64,000 bases of DNA from CAXBBB01 sp963793245. GTDB lineage: Bacteria > Bacteroidota > Rhodothermia > Rhodothermales > BA12. The notes beneath the pieces are model-generated. The model was not told where the DNA came from. It made no database searches and was given only the letters and a program-made list of their open reading frames with translations. Position numbers and translations under genes: made by a program. The DNA is taken from contig CAWBZG010000004.1 in assembly GCA_963793245.1 (NCBI GenBank), positions 514,034 to 578,033 on the forward strand, read 5' to 3'. Below, one piece after another: positions 28,030 through 34,622 of this stretch; position 1 is the first letter of the stretch, and the number at the start of each line of letters is the position of its first letter.

Positions 28030-28119
28030 TCGGATCCCGATCCAGGTCCAGCATCTTATCCCCGCCGCGAAGCTATCGTCAAATCGACGCGGGTGATCTG
28101 CGGAGTCGCGGATAGCGGT

Positions 28120-28127
28120 TATCTTGC
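28120..28127 (+). promoter_or_regulatory. TAnnTTGC box upstream of rpsF
   Basis: TATCTTGC, 84 bases before the rpsF ATG. Candidate promoter element of the ribosomal operon, leaving a leader that could host the autoregulatory S6:S18 binding site known for this operon in other bacteria. I did not resolve such a structure. Confidence 0.3.
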
Positions 28128-28211
28128 TGTTCTGCCCGTTCGCGGGCTTCTCCCTGCCTCGTCTGCGCTTCTGCGGTCGGGGCTTGTGTTTCACTATCCA
28201 GAGGGAATACG

Positions 28212-28565
28212 ATGCCTGACGCATTGCCTACCTATGAGTTGACCTATATCGTCAACCCGGTCCTGAGCGAAGACCAGATCAAAGAACTCGCCAAACGGTA
28301 CGAGACGTACATCCAGGAAAACGGCGGGACCATCCTGCAGTCCAACGATTGGGGCAGCCGCCGGCTCGCCTATCCGATCCTGAAAAAGCGTAACGGACAC
28401 TACTTCAACGTGTTTTTCCGTGCGCCCGGTACGATCATCCCACGCCTCGAGCGCGCGATGGAAATCGAAGACGACGTGCTGCGTTACATGACGCTGCGCC
28501 TCGACGCCAAGATGACGCGCCACTTCGAGCGCAACAAAGAGCGCACGGTAGAAGGCAGCTTCTAA
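28212..28565 (+). CDS. rpsF: 30S ribosomal protein S6
   Basis: 117 residues. The ferredoxin-like S6 fold is clear from YELTYIVNPVLSEDQIKELA, the central NDWGSRRLAYPILKKRNGHY block and DDVLRYMTLRL. S6 binds S18 on the platform of the 30S subunit. It heads rpsF-rpsR-rplI; no ssb gene lies between rpsF and rpsR, unlike many Firmicutes and some others. The ATG at 28212 is preceded by AGAGGGA, a better ribosome binding site than most genes here have. Confidence 0.97.
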   Translation: MPDALPTYELTYIVNPVLSEDQIKELAKRYETYIQENGGTILQSNDWGSRRLAYPILKKRNGHYFNVFFRAPGTIIPRLERAMEIEDDVLRYMTLRLDAKMTRHFERNKERTVEGSF

Positions 28566-28626
28566 AGGATTCGTCCTGAGCCTGCCTCTTTCTCGTAGCC
28601 CCACAATCTGACCTCTACCGCCGACC

Positions 28627-28848
28627 ATGGCCGAAGAAACTAAAGAACCTGAGATCGACCTCCGTTCGATCGAATACGTCGACTACAAAAACGTCGATTT
28701 CCTTAAGCGCTTCCTCAACGAGCAGGGCAAGATGATGCCTCGCCGCGTCGGAGACGTGCCCGCCAAGACGCAGCGTATGATCACGCGCGCCGTCAAGCGT
28801 GCCCGCCACCTGTCGCTGCTGCCGTTCGTCGCCGACACGACCAAGTAA
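28627..28848 (+). CDS. rpsR: 30S ribosomal protein S18
   Basis: 73 residues with the S18 core: IEYVDYKNVDFLKRFLNEQG, MMPRRVGDVPAKTQRMITRAVKRARHLSLLPF. It pairs with S6 in the small-subunit platform. The N-terminus lacks the cysteine zinc-binding residues found in some S18 paralogues, so this is the zinc-independent form. It lies 61 bases after rpsF and 19 before rplI. Confidence 0.97.
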   Translation: MAEETKEPEIDLRSIEYVDYKNVDFLKRFLNEQGKMMPRRVGDVPAKTQRMITRAVKRARHLSLLPFVADTTK

Positions 28849-28867
28849 CCTCTAACCCCCGAACACC

Positions 28868-29326
28868 ATGAACGTCATCCTACTCGACGAGGTCGACAAC
28901 CTGGGCGAAAAGGGCGAGATGGTCTCCGTCAAGCCTGGCTACGGCCGCAACTTCCTGATCCCGCGCGGCCTCGCACGGATTGCTACCAAAGGCGCCGTCA
29001 AAGCGTCCGAGGAAGAGTACAAGCAGTCCGAGCGCAAGCGTAGCGCTAAAAAGGACCAGGCCGTCCAGATGGGCCGCCAACTCGACAACGTCACCGTCGA
29101 AGTGCCGATGCGCATCGGCGAAGGCGGTCGCATCTTTGGATCGGTCACGACCCAGATGATCGCCGACCTGCTGACCGAGCAAGGCTTCGAAATCGAACGC
29201 CGCCGCCTGAGCATCAGCGAAGACATCAAGACGATCGGTGAGTACACCGGCTCCGCCAAGCTGCACGCCGACGTCACGTCCGAGTTCAAGATCAACGTCA
29301 CCCCGGACATCGTCCCCGGCGCCTGA
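28868..29326 (+). CDS. rplI: 50S ribosomal protein L9
   Basis: 152 residues: N-terminal domain VILLDEVDNLGEKGEMVSVK with GYGRNFLIPRGLA, long connecting helix rich in Lys/Glu (about residues 45-75), and the C-terminal domain with GEGGRIFGSVTTQMIADLL. L9 lies near the L1 stalk and supports reading-frame maintenance. Last gene of the ribosomal unit; a strong terminator follows at 29363. Confidence 0.97.
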   Translation: MNVILLDEVDNLGEKGEMVSVKPGYGRNFLIPRGLARIATKGAVKASEEEYKQSERKRSAKKDQAVQMGRQLDNVTVEVPMRIGEGGRIFGSVTTQMIADLLTEQGFEIERRRLSISEDIKTIGEYTGSAKLHADVTSEFKINVTPDIVPGA

Positions 29327-29362
29327 TCGCGGCTCGCGTAAGCCAGAGCAACAACCCGCTCC

Positions 29363-29400
29363 AAACGGGCGTTCGGACATGTGTCTGAGCGCCCGTTTTT
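29363..29400 (+). terminator. Intrinsic terminator after rplI
   Basis: AAACGGGCG pairs with CGCCCGTTT and an inner arm extends the stem; five T residues follow. It ends 26 bases before the dsbD start, so dsbD probably has its own promoter or is served by read-through. Confidence 0.88.
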
Positions 29401-29426
29401 GCGTTTCCTCTTTCCCGACTCTTGCT

Positions 29427-31363
29427 GTGCGTTTTCTCGTCGCTGCTCTGCTCCTCCTCGCCGCGCTGCCCGCCCAAGCGCAGGTGCCGACCGAGGTGGC
29501 GCGTTGGTCGGCCGAGATCGTCCCGGGCGATGTTGGTGTCGGGCAAGGGGCGACGCTTCGCGTGTCGGTTGATCTCGATCCGGATTGGAAGCTGTATGCA
29601 CTCGACACGCCACCGCCATCGCCCGAGTTGCTGCTGTCGGCGCGCGCGGATGAGGCCGTAACTATCGGCGAGTTCTCGCAGCCCGATCCACTCGAAGAAG
29701 TCGACCCGTTTCTGGAAGTCACCGTCCGCATCTTCCGCGACCAAGACGGTGTGTTTACCGCGCCGATTCAGGCATCTGCGCCCGGCACCTACACCGTCGC
29801 CGCCGATCTGCGCTTCACCGTCTGCGACAAGAAGGTGTGTTTGCCGCCGACGAAACACACGGTCGAAGCTACGTTTGTGGTAGGCGAGGGGGGGGAGAGG
29901 TGGCTCCGCCAAGCAAGGGCGAACCGAGTGCAGCGATTCCCGATCTGACGGGCGGCGGCAGTTCGCTGTTCGAAGCGGGTCCCACCGAAACCGCGCCCAT
30001 CGCTGAAGAAACGCAGGCGATGCGTGCTGGGCTTGGCGGCGAGGGCGGACTGTGGGGCTTTCTCGCCCTAGCCGTCGCCGCCGGATTGGGCGCGCTGCTG
30101 ATGCCGTGTGTCTACCCGATGCTGCCGCTGACGGTATCGTTTTTCACCCGGCAGGGCGGCTCGCGCGCCCACGCGACGCGGCTCGCGCTGCTCTACGGAC
30201 TGAGCATCGTCGCGACGTTTACACTCCTGGGCCTGGTGCTGGCGGCCGTCGTCGGGGCGGCGGGGGCGCAGGCGGTTGCGGCCAATCCGTGGGTCAACCT
30301 CTTCGTGGCGGCTGTCTTCGTGCTCTTCGGTCTATCGCTGCTCGGAGTGTTCGAGTTGAAACTACCGTCCGCCATCGTCAACGCGTCGGCGCGTGGGGAG
30401 CACAAGGGCGGTGTTGTCGGCGTGCTGTTTATGGGGTTGACGCTGACGCTCGTCTCGTTCTCATGTACGGTCCCCTTCGTCGGCGGACTGCTCGCGGCGA
30501 CTGTCGGCGGCGATTGGCTGCGTCCGGTCCTAGGAATGCTGGCGTTTTCGATCACATTTGCGCTTCCGTTCGTGGCGTTTGCACTGTTTCCGCGCGCGCT
30601 GGCTCGGCTGCCGCGTTCGGGAGCGTGGATGAACACGATGAAGGTGACACTGGGCTTCGTCGAACTCGTCGCCGCGCTCAAATTCCTGTCGAACGCCGAC
30701 CTCGTATGGGGCTGGGGCATCATCACGCGCCCTTTGTCGATTGCCGTATCTGCGGTTCTGCTCGCGCTTTGTGGACTGTTTTTGCTCGGACTGATCGGCG
30801 TGGGCGAAGAGACGAAACCGGCGTCCGTCGGAGCCGGGCGATTGCTTACGGCATCGGCGTTCCTCGCATCGGCGCTGTACCTGATCCCCGGGTTATGGGG
30901 CGCCAATCTGGGCCTGTTCGACGCGTATCTGCCTCCGCGCTCTGCGGCTGACTTCTCAGTCGTCGCATCGGCAGCGTCCGTCGGCGGATCGTCAGCGCAC
31001 GTCGACTGGCCGCGCGGAATGGACGGTTTGCAAGCTGCATCGGCTCAAGCCGCATCCGAAGGCCGGATGGTGTTCATCGATTTCACCGGCTACACCTGCA
31101 CCAACTGCCGCGCGATGGAGTCGACCGTCTTCCCGCTGACCAACGTGCAAGCCGCGCTGTCGGCCTACGTCCCCGTCGCCCTCTACACTGATGCGGCAGG
31201 CGATGGACCAGCGATGAGCCGCTTTCAACTGGAGCAGACGGCAACCGTCGCGCTGCCGACCTACGCCATCTACGACCCTGCGACCGAACGCGTCATCGCC
31301 CACACGAGCGGGATGCAATCCGCCGAAGAGTTCGTCGCGTTCCTGAAGCGCCACGCAGAGTAA
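29427..31363 (+). CDS. dsbD: Thiol:disulfide interchange protein DsbD, frameshifted at a poly-G tract
   Basis: Carries electrons from cytoplasmic thioredoxin across the inner membrane to periplasmic thiol proteins. GTG 29427 opens a signal peptide (RFLVAALLLLAALPAQAQ), then the N-terminal periplasmic domain with VCDKKVCLPP. About eight membrane spans follow from residue 205, with cysteines in LLMPCVYPMLPL and LVSFSCTVPFVGG, and a C-terminal thioredoxin-like domain with FTGYTCTNCRAME. The two halves are in different frames, joined at a run of eight G (29888-29895); nine G would give one frame of about 645 residues. A homopolymer indel from sequencing is most likely, though slippage in the cell is possible. 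Confidence 0.9.
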
Positions 31364-31424
31364 GAGCTTGCGGCGCACGTGAACAGTTACTTTCGCGCTC
31401 GGAGAACCAAAATGGCTCACGTTT

Positions 31425-31548
31425 TCAACTTACAAGACCAGGCTCTGGCGCGCAGAGCACGAGGAAGTGAAGACGGGATACCGGAGACACCGACGCCCAT
31501 GCGAGAGACGAAGCTAGCCTCTGCGTCGCCCGCAGCCAAGGGTTATGC
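31425..31548 (-). repeat. attC-like site a
   Basis: Minus-strand reading: GGCATAACCCTTGGCTGCGG at one end and GCGCGCCAGAGCC then TTGTAAGTTGAAA at the other. GCAGAG near the left pairs with CTCTGC near the right, GGCT with AGCC, and AAC with GTT. It closes the DUF4145 cassette and borders dsbD. Confidence 0.55.
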
Positions 31549-32148
31549 CGCCTCGCTTTGAGCTGCCGCACGGCCACGCGCAATTCGCGCAGGCAGAACG
31601 AAAAGGAACTGACCCAAAGCGGTGGCGAAGTCAACGCAGTGCTGTGCGTCTTGAACACTTGGCAGGTCTGCATTCTCGTCAGCATGTCGCTGATCATTGG
31701 CGTCAAGTCTGACCTCATGTGCCCAGTCACTCATCCCTTCCGTAATGAGACCGTCCTCCTTCGCTTTGTTGATTCGCGAATACAAACTCCCCTCTGTATA
31801 TCCTTGGTGTTTCAGCATCGCATCTACGGAACTTGCTGCTAGCATTACCGCACCTGCTGATGCGTGGAGGCTTTCGGTAGCCTGTTTAAGGTATTCCTTT
31901 GCGCGATGTGGAATATCTTCATCCACCATATTCGCGGAGGGATATATCTCGGTTACTGGACCTCTCTGCATCGGAGATCCGGCCAGAACCATGCCTCCAC
32001 ACCTCACGCATGCATAGACGATCCACCACCTCGAATTCTGTCCAGCAATGTCCTTGGTGCCATGGTGCCCCTTTGCATCAAGAGATGGGTTGTCAATCCG
32101 ACAATGAGGACATCTCCCAATATTTAGTAGATCAAGAAGCTCAGGCAT
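31543..32148 (-). CDS. DUF4145-like cassette protein with N-terminal zinc-binding segment
   Basis: 201 residues from ATG 32148, ten bases after the boundary of the preceding attC-like site, the usual tight spacing in cassettes. The N-terminus has CPHC (residues 13-16) and later CVRCG, a zinc-binding pair; then YLKQATESLHASAGAVMLAASSVDAMLKHQG and WAHEVRLDANDQRHA, the helical pattern of DUF4145. That domain is common in defence-associated and cassette proteins but has no settled activity. The stop is the TAA of the next attC-like box. A longer frame upstream reads through the repeat and is not meaningful. Confidence 0.7.
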   Translation of the reverse strand: MPELLDLLNIGRCPHCRIDNPSLDAKGHHGTKDIAGQNSRWWIVYACVRCGGMVLAGSPMQRGPVTEIYPSANMVDEDIPHRAKEYLKQATESLHASAGAVMLAASSVDAMLKHQGYTEGSLYSRINKAKEDGLITEGMSDWAHEVRLDANDQRHADENADLPSVQDAQHCVDFATALGQFLFVLPARIARGRAAAQSEAA

Positions 32149-32157
32149 AGGAAAGCG

Positions 32158-32278
32158 GCATAACAGACAAGGCTCTGGCGCGCGAAGAGCGCCGATGTGT
32201 GAGCGGGCAATGTAGTCGCCGATGCCGATCAGCGCAAAAACGCTCGGCCTTTGCGTCGCCCGCAGCCAAGGGTTATAC
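32158..32278 (-). repeat. attC-like site b
   Basis: The best preserved of the three, 121 bases. On the minus strand it runs from GTATAACCCTTGGCTGCGGG to GCCAGAGCCTTGTCTGTTAT followed by GC. AAC/GTT, GGCT/AGCC form the paired boxes; the centre holds its own stem around GATCGGCATCGGC. Compared with site a, ends are conserved while the centre differs, as attC sites do. Confidence 0.6.
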
Positions 32279-32536
32279 CGCTCCTTCCCGGTACAACTCA
32301 ATCTTAGCGACAATCGCGCCGTGGACAAGAAGCAACAGCGCAGCACCCAGAACGAGAAAGGGCAGAGCAGTGAGCATTGAGACCGCGTCGAACTCGATCT
32401 TGGCAATGACGCGAGTGTTAAGCGCGGAGTGCAGAACGACTCCCGCGAGAACGAGCGCGAGGATAGGAAGCCACCTCTTCGACAGATCACGTGGCGACCG
32501 TACGAGAAGCGCTGGCACTACGAAAAGCGCAATCAA
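32273..32536 (-). CDS. Small membrane protein in a cassette
   Basis: 87 residues from a TTG at 32536 (MIALFVVPALLVRSPRDL). Three hydrophobic stretches, about residues 1-12, 24-38 and 55-75, alternate with short charged links; the end KIELYREGAV stops in the TAA of attC-like site b. The frame stays open upstream into site c with hydrophobic residues (WLHLATFASL), so the true start may be further up at a non-ATG codon. No family recognised. Lower GC than flanking genes. Confidence 0.5.
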   Translation of the reverse strand: MIALFVVPALLVRSPRDLSKRWLPILALVLAGVVLHSALNTRVIAKIEFDAVSMLTALPFLVLGAALLLLVHGAIVAKIELYREGAV

Positions 32537-32620
32537 GCTGGCGAATGTGGCAAGATGCAGCCATCGTCGAGTCGAAGCGAAACTGCTCGCCTTTGCGTCG
32601 CCCGCAGCCGTGAGTTATGC
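32530..32620 (-). repeat. attC-like site c (partly degenerate)
   Basis: Minus strand GCATAACTCACGGCTGCGGG then CGACGCAAAGGCGAGCAG matches the conserved end of sites a and b almost base for base. The opposite end is less clear: TTCGCCAGCTTG resembles GCGCCAGAGCCTTG, but no clean GTT box follows. It ends the first cassette gene. Confidence 0.45.
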
Positions 32621-33028
32621 GGCGTTGATGCGGTTTACAATGCAAACGACCCCATGACCACGACGAGCAATTTGGAGGGGGGGGTGAGAATTCAACCTCT
32701 TCGCTCGGTTGTCGCCAGAAGACCCCCGACTGCGGACTCGGTATTCCATCGTCAAGACGACCGCGAGCAGGAGAAGAATTGCTGTCAATGGCGCGAGCAT
32801 CAGAGCAGCGATCGGTTCGGCCAGAACCTCATCTGCGGGTCGAACATGGCTGCGAGAATGCCGCCGCTGTCGCAATGGCTGCTCCTCTCGCCCAAGCGAA
32901 TAGCCGACTTTATTGGTCACGATGACGTAAAATGCATAACCAGCAATTGTGCGGCGCTCCGGCGTGTTATCCCGAAAGAGCGCCTGATAACGAGACCGCA
33001 GAATACGAGCTATGTCGTGCGAACGCAA
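32615..33028 (-). CDS. Cassette protein with one membrane segment, unknown function
   Basis: 137 residues from a TTG at 33028. A single membrane span, IAALMLAPLTAILLLLAVVL (about residues 73-92), divides an N-terminal part rich in Arg from a basic tail ending VVCIVNRINAA, whose stop is the TAA of attC-like site c. Start choice is weak; codon use differs from neighbours. No family recognised. Its place as the first cassette gene in the array is the main reason for calling it. Confidence 0.4.
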   Translation of the reverse strand: MRSHDIARILRSRYQALFRDNTPERRTIAGYAFYVIVTNKVGYSLGREEQPLRQRRHSRSHVRPADEVLAEPIAALMLAPLTAILLLLAVVLTMEYRVRSRGSSGDNRAKRLNSHPPLQIARRGHGVVCIVNRINAA

Positions 33029-33092
33029 TGCCTAGAGTGCTAACGACGCGAACGTAAAGCCGATCTGTCTGCTGAATGTCGCATTCGCTAAA

Positions 33093-33911
33093 TCAGCGGC
33101 AGCTACGCGCTCGGTTGACGGTCCAGTCGTAGGCATAGCGAGTGCCGTTCGCCTTGAGTTGGGCGCTGGTTTTGCCTTCGAGTTTGGATTTCAGCGCGGC
33201 GTAACCGGGACGACCCATGCTCATGTGCGACAGCAGGAAGTCACCTGCAGGTTGGCCTGAGTCGAAGTCCGATCCGAACCAATCGATCAGGCTGCTGGCG
33301 ACAAGCGTCCCATCGTCGACGGTGAAGTGAGTAGGGGCATTCACCCAACCCGAAAACGCCTGGTCCAATTCGCGGTCCAATGTCGCCGGGCGGAAGGCGG
33401 CGCGTTGCAGCGGTGGGCAGCTTACGGCGGCGCAGTTGAGCGCGACGTGCAGTCGGGGGTCGAGCGTGTCGACCTGGAATCGACGCAGTTCGGGGCGGTC
33501 GCTGTCTTGTTTGCGGAGGATGACGTTTTCGAGTTCGTCGAGCGTCAGCGTTGTGCCACCTGCTGGCATCGGCGTTTTGAAGAAGATGCGGCCTTCGTCG
33601 CCGTCCAACACACCGGAGCGGTTGGGGTGCTGGCTGACCGCGTCGAGCATTAGCGCGTTGTAGGCGTTCGACCAAAAGGCGAGTTTCTCGTCGTCTGTAT
33701 CAAGGCTTGCAGGGTCAAACGTCTCGATGCCGAGCAGTGCGGCGTCAAGCGCTTCACGAGCCGGACCGTCGCTCAGCGCCGAATAGCACACCGATCCATC
33801 CGGCTGCACGACTGCTTCGAGTACATCGTCCAGATGGTCTGCTATGGAAGGCGACTGCGCACAGGCCACCAAGGGCAACGACAAGAGCAGAAAGACGAGG
33901 AGTACGCGCAT
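33093..33911 (-). CDS. DUF547 domain lipoprotein
   Basis: 272 residues with a lipoprotein signal peptide ending LPLVACAQ (lipobox Cys at residue 17). DUF547 blocks are clear: KLAFWSNAYNALMLDAV, FFKTPMPAGGTTLTLDELEN-type segment ending ENVILRK, PRLHVALNCAAVSCPPL, then AFSGWVNAP and LIDWFGSDF. Function of DUF547 is unknown; the conserved Cys/His/Asn residues of the fold resemble transglutaminase/peptidase-like proteins. It is anchored in the inner or outer membrane. It is oriented with the cassette array downstream. Confidence 0.8.
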   Translation of the reverse strand: MRVLLVFLLLSLPLVACAQSPSIADHLDDVLEAVVQPDGSVCYSALSDGPAREALDAALLGIETFDPASLDTDDEKLAFWSNAYNALMLDAVSQHPNRSGVLDGDEGRIFFKTPMPAGGTTLTLDELENVILRKQDSDRPELRRFQVDTLDPRLHVALNCAAVSCPPLQRAAFRPATLDRELDQAFSGWVNAPTHFTVDDGTLVASSLIDWFGSDFDSGQPAGDFLLSHMSMGRPGYAALKSKLEGKTSAQLKANGTRYAYDWTVNRARSCR

Positions 33912-34046
33912 GGAGAATTCGGATCGAGAGAGGTAAACGGCAGCAGAATCGCTGGAGAGGGCCGAAACGGTCCAAGGAGTCTGCCCGAGCGAACAAAGGC
34001 CGTCTAGCCGACAAGAAACGCCGTCACGCTGTCGAATCGCGTGCTC

Positions 34047-34523
34047 CTACTCGCGTTTTCGGCGGAAAGGGAGCAGGCGGCGCTTCGGTTTTACGACTTC
34101 GAGATCTTTGGGACGCTCTTGCTCCTCTTCCCACGCCGAAAACTTCTCCAGATCCTTCGAGAGCGCGTTGGCGACAGCCGCGAGGACGGCGATGTCGTCC
34201 ACGAAGCCGATTCCGACGAGCGCATCTGGGATCACATCGAGCGGATTGACGAAGTACAGCAGCGCACCGACGGCATAGCTGAGCGTCTTCCATGGAATGC
34301 CTCGATACTCGCGGCGCGCCCACGCTCGGACGAGCCGGGTCAGCACGAGCGTCGTGCCCAAAGCGTCCTTCAAGCTACCCTCATTGCCTTTGAGCTTTTG
34401 GTAGACATCGCGCGTCAGGCCGAGCACGCGAAAGCGGTTGCGCAGTAGGCGACCGGCGCCTTTGCGGGCGAGCCGGAGTGCTTGTTTTTCTTTGGGGACG
34501 AGGTCGAGGTCGGACGTTTCCAT
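34047..34523 (-). CDS. YkvA-family (DUF1232) protein
   Basis: 158 residues from ATG 34523. The DUF1232 signature is present: LSYAVGALLYFVNPLDVIPD followed by GIGFVDDIAVLAAV. The hydrophobic Y-x-x-x-P-x-D-x-I-P-D hairpin is thought to be membrane-associated. Basic N- and C-terminal tails flank it (KPKRRLLPFRRKRE at the end). Function unknown. Divergent from the BNR-repeat gene, 99 bases from its start. Confidence 0.8.
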   Translation of the reverse strand: METSDLDLVPKEKQALRLARKGAGRLLRNRFRVLGLTRDVYQKLKGNEGSLKDALGTTLVLTRLVRAWARREYRGIPWKTLSYAVGALLYFVNPLDVIPDALVGIGFVDDIAVLAAVANALSKDLEKFSAWEEEQERPKDLEVVKPKRRLLPFRRKRE

Positions 34524-34622
34524 GGGGGTAAGGTGGTTGCGTAGGGAAGGTCGCCTTTCCACATGCGCGTAGCATTGACGGTGCGGTTATCTTCTTGCGT
34601 CATCCAACATCGCCCGCTGCTC

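Larger units (their letters stand above)
31425..33045 (-). mobile_element. Putative integron gene-cassette array without integrase (CALIN-like)
   Basis: Read on the minus strand, three small genes follow one another, each ending in a TAA that is part of a TATAAC/CATAAC box opening a related 95-125 base repeat. The repeats start with a (G/C)ATAAC box, share GGCTGCGGGCGACGCA, and two close with AGCC followed by a GTT box, the layout of attC sites. A GTTAGCA core lies near 33038-33044 at the upstream edge. GC is visibly lower than in the flanks. No tyrosine recombinase is present in the window. This is inference from structure. Confidence 0.6.

Noticed and set aside
31378..33060. CRISPR array
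   Set aside because: The repeats are too long and too few, have internally variable centres, and are separated by whole genes, which fits cassette recombination sites and not spacers.
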